Assembly (NCBI RefSeq): GCF_014926405.1
Contig: NZ_JACXXJ020000003.1
Coordinates: 541,001-605,000 of the forward strand
DNA: 64,000 nucleotides
DNA from: Agrobacterium vitis
GTDB taxonomy: Bacteria > Pseudomonadota > Alphaproteobacteria > Rhizobiales > Rhizobiaceae
Direction: 5' to 3'
Shown here: positions 1 to 9,314 of the stretch, piece by piece
Numbering within the stretch: the stretch's first letter is position 1
How the letters are laid out: each line of letters starts with the position of its first letter
Made by a program: the position numbers and the translations under genes
The notes under the pieces: model-generated
Told to the model about the DNA's origin: nothing
Seen by the model: the letters and a program-made list of their open reading frames with translations, nothing else
Database searches by the model: none

Positions 1-81
1 AATCCGGTTTTCCCGAAAAGACAAACGAAAACAAGAGAATCTAGAGTCTGTCTGGTTCAATCTGAACCTGACAGACTCTAG
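1..81 (-). repeat. Rhizobial intergenic repeat with long hairpin
   Basis: Positions 41-81 form an inverted repeat with 19-base arms, one mismatch and a 3-base loop (arms begin CTAGAGTCTGTC and end GACAGACTCTAG). Together with the CCGGTTTTCCCGAAAAG stretch at 4-20 this matches, in reverse orientation, the intergenic element at 22310-22394, which ends in the same GACAGACTCTAG. A third relative lies at 44637-44745. The element starts at or before the window edge. It lies downstream of the aldehyde dehydrogenase and may add to transcript termination there. Confidence 0.7.
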
Positions 82-90
82 CGGCCTCAA

Positions 91-120
91 CCATCCCCCC
101 GGTTACCGCCGGGGGGATGG
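91..120 (-). terminator. GC-rich hairpin after aldehyde dehydrogenase
   Basis: A perfect inverted repeat with 12-base arms (CCATCCCCCCGG / CCGGGGGGATGG) and a 6-base loop lies 10 bases past the stop of the leftward aldehyde dehydrogenase gene. There is no clear T-run after it in the leftward direction, so it is a candidate terminator or 3' stabilising stem rather than a textbook intrinsic terminator. Confidence 0.5.
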
Positions 121-130
121 CAACGACTGA

Positions 131-1666
131 TTACTCGACGTCGAATTTCACGCCCTGGGCCAAGGGCAGCGAGCGTCCGAAATTCACCGTGTTGGTGGCG
201 CGGCGCATATAGGCTTTCCAGGCATCCGAGCCGGATTCGCGCCCGCCACCGGTTTCCTTCTCGCCCCCGAAAGCACCACCGATTTCAGCACCGGATGGGC
301 CGATATTGACATTGGCAATGCCGCAATCGGAGCCGCGATCCGATAGAAACGCCTCGGCTTCGCGCAGGTCGTTGGTGAAAATCGACGAGGACAGGCCCTG
401 CGGCACATCATTATTCAGCGCCAATGCGGCATCAAAATCGCTGTAGCGGATCACATAGAGGATCGGCGCGAAGGTTTCATCCTTCACCGGTCCGGTCTGG
501 GAGGGCATTTCCACCAGGGCGGGGCGCACATAATAGGCCGAAGCAGCCTCTTCTTCCCGCACGCGCATGCCGCCATGCACCACGCCGCCAGCGGCCTTTG
601 CCGCAGCCAGCGCCGTTTGCATCGCCTCATAGGCGCGGCCATCGATCAACGGTCCAACCAGCGTGCCGGTCTCCAGCGGATTGCCGATGGTGACGGAGCC
701 ATAGGCCTTGATTAGCCGGGGAACCAGCGTGTCGTAAACGCTGTCATGCACAAACAGGCGGCGAAGCGTTGTGCAGCGCTGGCCAGCTGTGCCCATGGCG
801 GCAAAGGCAACGCCGCGCAGGGTCAGATCGAGATCGGCGGTTGGGCCGACGATGGCGGCGTTATTGCCACCCAGTTCCAGGATTGACCGGGCAAAGCGGG
901 CCGCCAAACGCGGACCGACCGCCCGGCCCATGGCTGTCGAACCGGTGGCCGAAACCAGTGGCACTTTCGGATGATCTACCAACACTTCGCCAATGGCGCG
1001 CTCACCGATCAGCACGGTCGAAAGCCCCTCCGGCGCGCTGCCGCCAGCGGCCACATAACGGCGAACCGCTTTTTCGAAAATAGCCTGAGTAGCAAGGGCG
1101 GTAATCGGCGTCTTTTCCGAGGGCTTCCAGACGGTTGAATTGCCGCAGACCAGGGCCAGCGCCGCATTCCAGCACCAGACGGCAACCGGGAAATTAAAGG
1201 CCGAGATAATGCCGGTGACGCCGAGGGGATGCCAGGTTTCCATCATCCGGTGTTCGCTGCGTTCGGTGGCGATGGTCAGGCCGTAAAGCTGACGCGACAG
1301 GCCGACCGCGAAATCGCAGATATCGATCATTTCCTGCACTTCGCCGAGCCCTTCGGAGGTGACCTTGCCAACCTCGATGGACACGAGACGACCAAGATCG
1401 TCCTTATGAGCCCGCAATTCTTCACCCAGCAAGCGCACCAATTCGCCGCGCTTGGGGGCTGGCACAAGGCGCCACGCTAAGAAAGCGGCATGTGCATTGT
1501 CGATGGCCTTGCTTGCCTCATCGCTGGACACTGTTGCAAGCGTGGCAAGCGCGCTGCCATCCACAGGCGATGTGACCGCCAGCGAACCGCCCGACAAAGT
1601 CCCGGCGGAAATACCGAGATTTGCAAGAATGCGCGATACATCGGCAGGCAGGTTGAGTTTCGACAT
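131..1666 (-). CDS. amaB: Antiquitin-like (ALDH7) semialdehyde dehydrogenase, AmaB-like
   Basis: NAD(P)-dependent aldehyde dehydrogenase of 511 residues, expected to oxidise L-2-aminoadipate 6-semialdehyde to 2-aminoadipate in lysine/pipecolate breakdown in the cytoplasm. Seen: the ALDH7-type stretch DICDFAVGLSRQLYG, the cofactor-fold region FNFPVAVW, the catalytic glutamate in LELGGNN and the catalytic cysteine in GQRCTT. The start at 1666 has AAGGAAAG at a good distance; an ATG 33 bases upstream lacks one. It lies 57 bases after an FAD oxidase gene on the same strand, the pairing seen in the Pseudomonas amaAB genes. The family is clear; the exact substrate is inferred from family and neighbour. 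Confidence 0.85.
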   Translation of the reverse strand: MSKLNLPADVSRILANLGISAGTLSGGSLAVTSPVDGSALATLATVSSDEASKAIDNAHAAFLAWRLVPAPKRGELVRLLGEELRAHKDDLGRLVSIEVGKVTSEGLGEVQEMIDICDFAVGLSRQLYGLTIATERSEHRMMETWHPLGVTGIISAFNFPVAVWCWNAALALVCGNSTVWKPSEKTPITALATQAIFEKAVRRYVAAGGSAPEGLSTVLIGERAIGEVLVDHPKVPLVSATGSTAMGRAVGPRLAARFARSILELGGNNAAIVGPTADLDLTLRGVAFAAMGTAGQRCTTLRRLFVHDSVYDTLVPRLIKAYGSVTIGNPLETGTLVGPLIDGRAYEAMQTALAAAKAAGGVVHGGMRVREEEAASAYYVRPALVEMPSQTGPVKDETFAPILYVIRYSDFDAALALNNDVPQGLSSSIFTNDLREAEAFLSDRGSDCGIANVNIGPSGAEIGGAFGGEKETGGGRESGSDAWKAYMRRATNTVNFGRSLPLAQGVKFDVE

Positions 1667-1723
1667 CGATATGATCTTTCCTTGAAACGTCGTTTGCATG
1701 TGAATGGTGTTGAGTGAAGCGGA

Positions 1724-3007
1724 TCAGAACCGGCTATCCGCCAGATGAGCGATTTGCGCGCCCGCCTCGTAGTAGATTTCCTTTATCGTGCGCAACGCAA
1801 TGGTTTCCGGCTCGGATAGCGGCAGGGGCAGATCCGCCTCGCCGATCTCGCCCAGAACCAACTGTGCCAATGTCCGCCCAAAAGTCGTGCCGGGCGCAAT
1901 GCCACGGCCATTATAGCCGCTAAATCCGACAACGCGCTTGGCAAAGCGGTGGAAACGCGGCACGGCATCGCTTGTCATCCCGATCTTGCCATACCATTCC
2001 GTCTCGAACTCGACATCGCCCAATTGCGGAAACAGCCGCTTCAGGCTGCGCTTGGCCCAGGCCCGGTGGACTGCCGCCCCGCCATGGCGTAGCGCGCCGA
2101 CACTGCCGAATACCAGCCGACCGGCCTGATCCATGCGGAAGGATGACAGGATTTCCCTGGTATCCCAGCAGCCCTCACGATTCGCCAACAAGGAGCGGCG
2201 CAGATTTTCGCCAAGCGGCACAGTGGCAAAGTTGAAATAGGGAAGATGCATCTGCTCTTCCCGCACACTTTTCCAGGGACCGGTGGAATAGGCATCGGTG
2301 GACACGATGATCCAGCGGCAGGACACATGGCCGGACGCGGTCTTCACCACCCAGCTCTCGCCTTCCCGCTCGGTTTCCACCACCGGGCTGCCGGTGAAAA
2401 TCCGCACCTCTGCACGAATGGCGGCAGCGGCAAGGCCCCGCGCATAGGCAAGCGGTTGCAGCGTTCCGGCCCGGGGATCAAACAGCGAACCGGCGTAGGC
2501 AGTGCTTCCGACGCGAAACGCCGTTTCTTCGGCAGACAGAAGCTCGACCGGCGCACCACGTGCCACCCATTGCCGGTGACGGTTCTGCAATTCCTCCAGC
2601 CCGGTGCTGCCGACGGCCAGATGCAGCGTGCCATTGGTTTCCAACTCGCAGGCGATACCGTGCTTTTCAATTGTCTCGCGCACCAACAGCGGCGCTTCGC
2701 CCAATTGCTTCAGCGCCCGCTCTCCATGCACGGGGCCAAGCACCTTGGGCACGTCATCGGGCATCACCCACATGCCGCCATTGATCAGCCCGACATTGCG
2801 GCCCGCCCCGCCAAAGCCGATCTCGACCGCTTCCAGCAACACGACAGAAACCCCGGCCTCGGCCAGATGCAAGGCGGCAGACAGGCCGGTATAGCCGCCG
2901 CCGACCACGACCACATCGGCAATCAGGTGTTCAGTGAGCACCGATGTGGACGGCGGCGATGGCGCGGTTCGCTCCCATAGCCCGTGCGATCTTGGATTCC
3001 CCTGCAT
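1724..3007 (-). CDS. FAD-dependent amine/amino-acid oxidase, AmaA-like
   Basis: A 427-residue FAD oxidoreductase of the DAO/glycine-oxidase fold. The dinucleotide-binding motif VVVGGGYTGLSAALHLAE lies near residue 35 and a C-terminal FSGYNGRGIAPGT segment closes the FAD site. By its pairing with the ALDH7 gene it is a candidate L-pipecolate oxidase giving piperideine-6-carboxylate, which opens to aminoadipate semialdehyde. The start at 3007 is preceded by AAGGGAA; longer versions read into the control region. A divergent LysR gene begins about 215 bases away. Other members of this fold oxidise glutamylputrescine, sarcosine or D-amino acids, so the substrate is inference. Confidence 0.75.
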   Translation of the reverse strand: MQGNPRSHGLWERTAPSPPSTSVLTEHLIADVVVVGGGYTGLSAALHLAEAGVSVVLLEAVEIGFGGAGRNVGLINGGMWVMPDDVPKVLGPVHGERALKQLGEAPLLVRETIEKHGIACELETNGTLHLAVGSTGLEELQNRHRQWVARGAPVELLSAEETAFRVGSTAYAGSLFDPRAGTLQPLAYARGLAAAAIRAEVRIFTGSPVVETEREGESWVVKTASGHVSCRWIIVSTDAYSTGPWKSVREEQMHLPYFNFATVPLGENLRRSLLANREGCWDTREILSSFRMDQAGRLVFGSVGALRHGGAAVHRAWAKRSLKRLFPQLGDVEFETEWYGKIGMTSDAVPRFHRFAKRVVGFSGYNGRGIAPGTTFGRTLAQLVLGEIGEADLPLPLSEPETIALRTIKEIYYEAGAQIAHLADSRF

Positions 3008-3222
3008 GACAGTTCCCTTATATCGCAACCGAACCGGAAGCCGGGCAAAACGGCAGCAATTACTCTGCCAAAACACTAGCAAGTGCTGAACCAGTCCGCC
3101 AGTGCGCAATTATCGATGTTTCTGCAAGAGTTCTTTCCCAAATGGAATGACCTCAAGCAAAAGACCGCCTATAGAAAACCATGTCGCCCTTCTCGCCAGT
3201 CCGATCTATGCCCGGAGCCTCC

Positions 3223-4122
3223 ATGCAAAGTCCCCGCCGTTTCCTGCCCTCCCTGCATCTTCTTTCGGCTTTTGAGGCTGCGGCCCGCACTGGCAGCGTC
3301 ACGGCGGCAGCGCGGGAATTGAGCCTGACGCAAAGCGCGGTCAGCCGGCAGATCAAGGCGCTGGAAGAGCAGCTTGGCGTCGAGCTTTTTCACCGCGAAC
3401 GCCAAACGATCCGGCTGACGGCAGGCGGCAACATCTATGCCCGCGAAATCCGCGATGCGCTGCGGATCATCAGCACCGCATCGCTGACGCTGAAGGCCAA
3501 TCCGTTCGGAGGGACACTCAATCTCGCCATCCTGCCAACCTTCGGCACCCGATGGCTGGCCCCGCGCCTGCCGGGATTTCTCAGCCGCCACCCCGGCATC
3601 ACCATCAATCTCGTTACCAAGCTTTCCTATTTCGATTTCCGGCTGGAACCGGTCGATGCTGCCATTCACTTCGGTCTGGCCGATTGGCAGGGCGCGGAAA
3701 TGTCGCTGCTGCGCTCTGAAACCGTCATTCCCGCCTGTAGCCCTGAGTTGCGCGACACCTACCGGTTTCAAACCCCGCTGGATCTGCGCCAGGCCCCTCT
3801 TCTCCATCTCACCACCCGCCCCGATGCCTGGGAACGCTGGCTTGCCAGCAATGACGTGCAATCCGACCAGGTGCGCGGCATGTTGTTTGACCAGTTTGCA
3901 ACAGCCGCTCAAGCCGCGATGGCAGGACTTGGCGTCGCGCTGCTGCCTGAATTCCTGATCGAAGAGGAAATGGCCTCCGGTCGCCTGGTGAAGGCCATTG
4001 ACCGGCCGATGCAAAGCACCGAGGCCTATTATCTCGTCTGGCCGAATGAACGTGGTTCACACCCACCTTTGCAGGCGTTTCGAGACTGGATATTGGAAGA
4101 AACCGCAGACGACAGACGCTAA
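3223..4122 (+). CDS. LysR-family regulator (GcvA-like)
   Basis: A 299-residue LysR-type regulator with an N-terminal winged helix (RFLPSLHLLSAFEAAARTGS, then ELSLTQSAVSRQIKALEEQLG) and an effector-binding domain from about residue 90. The sequence style, LPSLHLLSAFEAAARTG, is of the GcvA subgroup. ATG 3223 has GGAG seven bases upstream; the upstream in-frame ATG at 3181 has no visible ribosome site. It is divergent from the amaA-amaB-like pair and probably controls it. TTCCCAAATGGAA at 3135-3147 in the shared region is a possible dyad, weakly supported. Confidence 0.85.
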   Translation: MQSPRRFLPSLHLLSAFEAAARTGSVTAAARELSLTQSAVSRQIKALEEQLGVELFHRERQTIRLTAGGNIYAREIRDALRIISTASLTLKANPFGGTLNLAILPTFGTRWLAPRLPGFLSRHPGITINLVTKLSYFDFRLEPVDAAIHFGLADWQGAEMSLLRSETVIPACSPELRDTYRFQTPLDLRQAPLLHLTTRPDAWERWLASNDVQSDQVRGMLFDQFATAAQAAMAGLGVALLPEFLIEEEMASGRLVKAIDRPMQSTEAYYLVWPNERGSHPPLQAFRDWILEETADDRR

Positions 4123-4186
4123 CCTACCGAATAATGAGAAAAACGGCCTTGCAATTTCTGCAACTTCAATTCTATGTTATAACTGT

Positions 4187-4323
4187 TCTCAGGGCGGGGT
4201 GAAACTCCCCACCGGCGGTATCGGGCTTGCCCGGAGCCCGCGAGCGCTTTCAGGGCAACCTGGGAGGTCAGCAGATCCGGTGCGATGCCGGAGCCGACGG
4301 TATAGTCCGGATGGAAGAGAGCA
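4187..4323 (+). promoter_or_regulatory. FMN riboswitch (RFN element)
   Basis: The conserved blocks of the RFN element are read directly: CTCAGGGCGGGGTGAAACTC and CCCACCGGCGGTA at the 5' end, AGCCCGCGAGCGC, then GGTCAGCAGATCCGGTG, GATGCCGGAGCCGACGGT and AGTCCGGATGGAAGAGAGC. It lies about 130 bases before ribH2 on the same strand, so flavin mononucleotide is expected to repress that gene. The 3' part down to 4440 should hold the expression platform; I could not assign whether control is by termination or by masking of the ribosome site. Confidence 0.97.
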
Positions 4324-4435
4324 TGCAGGAAATACCCCAGCGGAGCTTCGTCTCCGCAACGGGTTTTCACTGCTGTTCGCCCAAGGGAAAATTGGCCGCC
4401 TCCGTGCGGTGTTCCAGCCAACTCTGTTTGGCTGA

Positions 4436-4930
<495 letters not shown>

Positions 4931-4936
4931 AATAGC

Positions 4937-4965
4937 AGCGCCCAAAGCTTTTGGCTTTGGGCGCT
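4937..4965. terminator. Bidirectional terminator between ribH2 and sugar-binding protein
   Basis: Inverted repeat AGCGCCCAAAG / CTTTGGGCGCT with a 7-base loop lies just after the ribH2 stop codon and just before the stop of the convergent sugar-binding protein gene. The T-rich stretch at 4973-4981 follows on the + strand. The position between convergent genes fits a shared terminator. Confidence 0.8.
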
Positions 4966-4979
4966 CACCTATCTTGTTT

Positions 4980-6341
4980 TTAGAGATTGCCAAGCAAGTC
5001 ATTCACCCGGCTTTGGGCATCCTTTAGGGCGGCATCGACATCCTTCTGACCGGTCACCGCAGCACTCATTTCTTCGCCGATAATGTCCTGGATCGGGAAC
5101 TGGCGCTGCACTTGCGACGGCAGTGGCCGCCCAAGCTGGGCAATATCAGACACCGTGTCGCGATGCGGCAGTGCCTTGAAAGCATCCGAAGTCAGGACAG
5201 CCTGCACGGATGGCAGGTGGCCGGTGCGCGACCAATCGAAATCATTGTCGACGAAGAATTTCAGGAACCGCGCCACGGCCTTGGTCTGTTCGGGCGTCCG
5301 GTCCTTGACGGAAACAGCCCAGGTGTGACCATCGGCAAACTGCGCGTGATCGCCGGAAAACAGTTGCGGATAGGGATAGACGGCATAACCGCCCTTGTTC
5401 AGCGCCGTGCCCGGTTTGGCAGCCGAGGCATTATAATCGCCAATCATCCAGGTGCCGTTCAGATGAACACCGCCGGCACCCGCCAGAAAGGCGGTGATCG
5501 AGGCGCCGTAATCCATGTCCTTGGTGGTATAGCCCTTGGCGTAGATGGTCTTGTACATCTCCACCACCCGCTTGGCCTCAGGCGTGTCGAGCTTGATATG
5601 GGTCGGATCAGCGAAGAAGTCCGAGTTTTGCTGAAACAGATAAGTATAGAGATTGCGCATATAGAGCGCCGTCTCATTGGCAAGATTCTGCACGAAATAG
5701 GGCTTGCCGGTCTTCTGCTTGAACTGTTCGGCCTGCGCCAGAAGCTCTTCCGGGGATTTCGGCAGGATCGGCGTACCATCGGCATTGACGAGACCCGCCT
5801 GCTTAAACAGATCCATATTGATATGGTAGAGCATGGTCCAGCTGTCGATCGGCAATCCATAGAACTTGCCGTCCTTGGTCGCGCCCTGCCGCGCCGCCTC
5901 GGTAAAGGTTTCAGGCTTGATGCCTTGTGTGGCCAAAAGCTCGTCCAGCGGCATGATCAGGTTTTTGGACTGATAATCCGACAGGGCCGATTCATGGATC
6001 GTGACGATGTCAGGCGGATCGTTGGAGGCAAATTGCGCGTTGAGCTGGTCATAGCCCGGCCATTCCACAGTCGCCACCGACACATGGATGTCGGGATTAT
6101 CGGCGTTGAACTTGTTGATCAGCGAGGTCATGATCCCACATTCGCCGACCGATTTGCTGACGTCTGTATTGCTGCCATATTCGGCATCGCAGGCGCCGAA
6201 GAACCTTTGGACGTTCAGTTCCACAGGCTCCGCCGCAAAGGCGGCATGAGCAGTCATCAATGCCACCACCGGAATGGCGGTGCGCATCAGTTTCATGATC
6301 CTCGATTTGACTGGCCTCGATTTGATTGGCGTCGCTTTCAT
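4980..6341 (-). CDS. Sugar ABC transporter substrate-binding protein (family 1)
   Basis: Periplasmic binding protein of 453 residues in the CUT1 carbohydrate class. The mature part carries the type-1 binding fold (INKFNADNPDIHVSVATVEWPGYDQLN, NDPPDIVTIHESAL, FLAGAGGVHLNGTWMIGDYN). The signal peptide is unusually long: 20 basic residues precede a second ATG (6281) whose following segment MKLMRTAIPVVALMTAHAAFA is a complete classical signal. ATG 6341 has GGAGGAGAG, but GAGGATC sits before the second ATG, so either could be used. It is the last gene of the arabinofuranosidase operon, 57 bases after the permease gene. An arabinoside ligand is inferred. Confidence 0.9.
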   Translation of the reverse strand: MKATPIKSRPVKSRIMKLMRTAIPVVALMTAHAAFAAEPVELNVQRFFGACDAEYGSNTDVSKSVGECGIMTSLINKFNADNPDIHVSVATVEWPGYDQLNAQFASNDPPDIVTIHESALSDYQSKNLIMPLDELLATQGIKPETFTEAARQGATKDGKFYGLPIDSWTMLYHINMDLFKQAGLVNADGTPILPKSPEELLAQAEQFKQKTGKPYFVQNLANETALYMRNLYTYLFQQNSDFFADPTHIKLDTPEAKRVVEMYKTIYAKGYTTKDMDYGASITAFLAGAGGVHLNGTWMIGDYNASAAKPGTALNKGGYAVYPYPQLFSGDHAQFADGHTWAVSVKDRTPEQTKAVARFLKFFVDNDFDWSRTGHLPSVQAVLTSDAFKALPHRDTVSDIAQLGRPLPSQVQRQFPIQDIIGEEMSAAVTGQKDVDAALKDAQSRVNDLLGNL

Positions 6342-6398
6342 GCTCTCTCCTCCCACGTGTTTCCTGTTATCTTCTTGCTTGTAATGTCAGCGCAAACG

Positions 6399-7241
6399 CT
6401 ACCGAACGGCTGCCCCCGACACCGCCGTGACGATATATTTTTGGAAAAACAGATAGATGATAAGGATAGGCGCTCCAGCAAACACCGCCTGCGCCATAAG
6501 AAAGCCCAGGCCTTCGGACTGACCGAAATTAGTCTGGGTTGAGGCAAGCCCCACTGTCAGCGTATACATGTCCTTCCTGGATGCCGAAATCAGCGGCCAG
6601 AAATAATCGTTCCAGGACGCCAGAAACGTGAAAATGCCAAGCGTCGCCTGGGCGGGCAGCGTCAGAGGCAAGAGCACCTTCCAGAAGATTCGGAACCGGC
6701 TGGCATTGTCCAGCAGGGCCGCCTCATCCAGATCGCGCGGAATGGCCCGGAAATATTGCGTCATCAGAAAGACGCCGAAAGCGCTGGATAGACCCGGCAG
6801 CACAAGGCCCGGATAGGTATTGTGCAGGCCAAGCATGCTGAAAATCTGGTGGCGGGCAACCAGAACCGCCTGCTCCGGGACCGCCAGCCCGAACAGAACG
6901 ATCACAAACAGCGCATCGCGGCCTGGAAAATTCAGCCGGGCAAAGCCATAGCCGGCCAGCGAAGACAGGATCAGCGTGCCGATGGTGAGGCTGATCGAAA
7001 CGATCAGACTGTTAAGTATCCAGCGAAACACCGAGGATGTCTGGAGAATATTGAGATAGTTGCTGACGATATAGGGCGGATGAAACACCGAATTGGGGTC
7101 GGCCATCAGCACACTGTTTTCCTTCAGCGACAATCCGATCACCCAGAGAATGGGCAAAAGCATCACGAGAGATAACAGCACGACCAGCCCAAGGACGATC
7201 CGGTCACCAAGCTTGCTGTGAGAAGAGGAAAAGCCGCTCAT
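6399..7241 (-). CDS. Sugar ABC transporter permease (MalG-like)
   Basis: Inner-membrane permease of 280 residues with about six membrane segments. The cytoplasmic coupling (EAA) loop reads DLDEAALLDNASRFRIFWKVLLPLT, which docks on the ATPase. It is typical of the MalG/LacG class in CUT1 importers. The start overlaps the stop of the preceding permease gene by four bases (ATGA), indicating translational coupling. It acts with the other permease, the binding protein and the UgpC-type ATPase of this operon. Confidence 0.92.
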   Translation of the reverse strand: MSGFSSSHSKLGDRIVLGLVVLLSLVMLLPILWVIGLSLKENSVLMADPNSVFHPPYIVSNYLNILQTSSVFRWILNSLIVSISLTIGTLILSSLAGYGFARLNFPGRDALFVIVLFGLAVPEQAVLVARHQIFSMLGLHNTYPGLVLPGLSSAFGVFLMTQYFRAIPRDLDEAALLDNASRFRIFWKVLLPLTLPAQATLGIFTFLASWNDYFWPLISASRKDMYTLTVGLASTQTNFGQSEGLGFLMAQAVFAGAPILIIYLFFQKYIVTAVSGAAVR

Positions 7242-8173
7242 GCCGCGTCTCCTTTACGTCTGGTGATCAGATATTGCGCCATGGCGGCGAGCAGGATCAG
7301 AATGAAGAGGATTTCGGAGGCTGCGGCCCCGAGACCAAGATCCCAGCGGCGGAAAGTGACTTCATAGATATAGAGAACGATGGGTCTGGTCGCATTGTTC
7401 GGCCCGCCCCGCGTCATCAACAGCGCCTGGCCAAACAGCTGGAATTGCAAGACGATCTGAATGATGACCACCAGGAGGAATGTCCGCTTGATGGATGGCA
7501 GGGTAATGGCCGTCAGTGTCCGCCAGCGGCTGGCATTGTCCAGCGCCGCCGCCTCATAGATATCGCCGGGAATTTGCTGCAAGGCCGATAGAAACAGCAT
7601 CATCGGCAGGCCAAGGCACCACCAGACGGTGGCGATGGCAATCGCAATCATCGCCAGGTCCGGATCGGAAAGAGCGGCGGGCGCCGTTGCGCCGAACCAG
7701 CCGAAAATGGTGGCCAGCAAGCCGACCTGCGGAATGAACACAATCCGCCAGACCAGCGTGACGATGGTGACGGAAAGAACCGAGGAAGCAAAAAACAGGG
7801 TTCGCAGAACCGCCGCCGTCCGCGTCTGCCGGTTGAGCGCGAGCGCCAGAAATAGCCCAAGCACCGCCAGCGTCGGCACCGTCAGCGCCACGAAATAGAA
7901 CGTATTCCAGATCGACTGAATGAAAACGGTATCACGAAACAGCCGCAGATAATTATCAAAGCCGACGAACCGCCCGCTCGAAAACATATCGGCCTTATGG
8001 AAACTCAGCCAAATGCCCCAGATCAGCGGAAAAACCAGAAGCGTGGTGAAAAATGTCAGGTAAGGCGCCACGAATAACGCATGGCTCCAGCGCGGAGCAT
8101 GGATGCTCATCGACGCAGGGGCTGAACGGCGGCGCAGGCTCACACCCGACAATTCAAAAGAGCGGTCAGCCAT
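7238..8173 (-). CDS. Sugar ABC transporter permease (MalF/UgpA-like)
   Basis: Inner-membrane permease of 311 residues with six predicted membrane spans after a short cytoplasmic N-terminus. Its coupling loop is GDIYEAAALDNASRWRTLTAITLPSIKRT. ATG 8173 overlaps the end of the ATPase gene by eight bases and has GGAGGTG upstream inside that gene; longer forms would read far into the ATPase. It pairs with the downstream MalG-like permease to form the channel of the arabinoside importer. Confidence 0.9.
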   Translation of the reverse strand: MADRSFELSGVSLRRRSAPASMSIHAPRWSHALFVAPYLTFFTTLLVFPLIWGIWLSFHKADMFSSGRFVGFDNYLRLFRDTVFIQSIWNTFYFVALTVPTLAVLGLFLALALNRQTRTAAVLRTLFFASSVLSVTIVTLVWRIVFIPQVGLLATIFGWFGATAPAALSDPDLAMIAIAIATVWWCLGLPMMLFLSALQQIPGDIYEAAALDNASRWRTLTAITLPSIKRTFLLVVIIQIVLQFQLFGQALLMTRGGPNNATRPIVLYIYEVTFRRWDLGLGAAASEILFILILLAAMAQYLITRRKGDAA

Positions 8174-9266
8174 CGGACAGCACCTCCGCATGCCGGGCGG
8201 TTCCATCCGCATCGAACAGATGGGCTTTTTCACCGTCAAAACCAAGGCCTATGCGATCGCCGATTTTCAGGCGCGTCTGACCCGCCGTTGCGGCCACCAC
8301 ACTTTGGCCATCCGCCAATCGTGTATAGATCAGTGTCCGATCACCCAGACGCTCCAGCACATCGATCGTGCCATCAACGTCCCCGCCCTCAGGAGGCGTG
8401 ACGTGAACCGCCTCGGCGCGAATACCGAGCGTGACAGCCGACGCAGCATTTTCCGGATCGATATGGGTTTCGATGCGCAGGCTCTGGCCGCAAGTGACGA
8501 CAAGGCCGGATCTGCCGGGGGTAAGCCCCGTAACATCGAGAAAATTCATCGCGGGCGACCCGACGAAACCGGCAACAAACCGGGTTGCCGGGCGCTCATA
8601 GATCTGCATCGGCGTGCCAATCTGCTCGATGCGACGATTGTTCATCACCACGATCCTGTCGGCCAGCGTCATGGCTTCGGTCTGATCGTGGGTGACGAAA
8701 ATCATTGTTGAGCGCAGCCGCTGATGCAATTGCGCCAGCTCGATGCGGGTCCGGGTGCGCAAAGCCGCATCCAGATTGGACAGCGGCTCATCAAACAGGA
8801 AGGCCTTGGGCTCCTTCACCACCGCCCGGCCAATCGCCACGCGCTGGCGCTGACCACCGGAAAGCTGCCCCGGCTTGCGCTCCAGCAGATGATCGATTTC
8901 CAGCATCCGCGCCGCTTCCGCAATACGCGCATCGATGACCGATCGGGAAACCTGAATATTCTCAAGCCCGAAGGCCATGTTCTGGCGCACGGTCATGTGC
9001 GGATAAAGCGCATAGGACTGAAACACCATAGCCACGTCACGCTGACCGGGTGGAAGCCCGTCAATCCGCTCGCCATTGATGTGGATTTCGCCGTCATCGA
9101 CGCTTTCAAGCCCGGCGATCATCCGCAGCAAAGTCGATTTTCCGCAGCCCGACGGACCAAGGAAGACCACGAATTCATGGGCCGGAATGGACAGCGACAG
9201 GCCATCCAGCACGGTCATGGCACCGTAGGTCTTGCTGACATTGCTGATTTCGATCTGTGCCGTCAT
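8166..9266 (-). CDS. Sugar ABC transporter ATPase (UgpC/MalK family)
   Basis: Cytoplasmic ATPase of 366 residues. It has the Walker A motif GPSGCGKST near residue 37, a Q-loop in MVFQSYALYPHM, the signature LSGGQRQRVA, Walker B AFLFDEPLSNLDA and the switch histidine in FVTHDQTEA. A C-terminal regulatory (TOBE-like) domain of about 130 residues follows, as in MalK/UgpC/SmoK. It lies 48 bases after the arabinofuranosidase gene and overlaps the next permease gene. ATPases of this family are often shared among several sugar importers. Confidence 0.93.
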   Translation of the reverse strand: MTAQIEISNVSKTYGAMTVLDGLSLSIPAHEFVVFLGPSGCGKSTLLRMIAGLESVDDGEIHINGERIDGLPPGQRDVAMVFQSYALYPHMTVRQNMAFGLENIQVSRSVIDARIAEAARMLEIDHLLERKPGQLSGGQRQRVAIGRAVVKEPKAFLFDEPLSNLDAALRTRTRIELAQLHQRLRSTMIFVTHDQTEAMTLADRIVVMNNRRIEQIGTPMQIYERPATRFVAGFVGSPAMNFLDVTGLTPGRSGLVVTCGQSLRIETHIDPENAASAVTLGIRAEAVHVTPPEGGDVDGTIDVLERLGDRTLIYTRLADGQSVVAATAGQTRLKIGDRIGLGFDGEKAHLFDADGTARHAEVLSDG

Positions 9267-9314
9267 CGCTATCCTCCTCCCAGGTTTAGCAAGGTCAGGA
9301 ATTATCCATGCCCC

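Noticed and set aside
5112..6542. Long open frame antisense to the sugar-binding protein gene
   Set aside because: Covered by a well-supported binding protein with signal peptide and ribosome site on the opposite strand; composition is typical of antisense reading.
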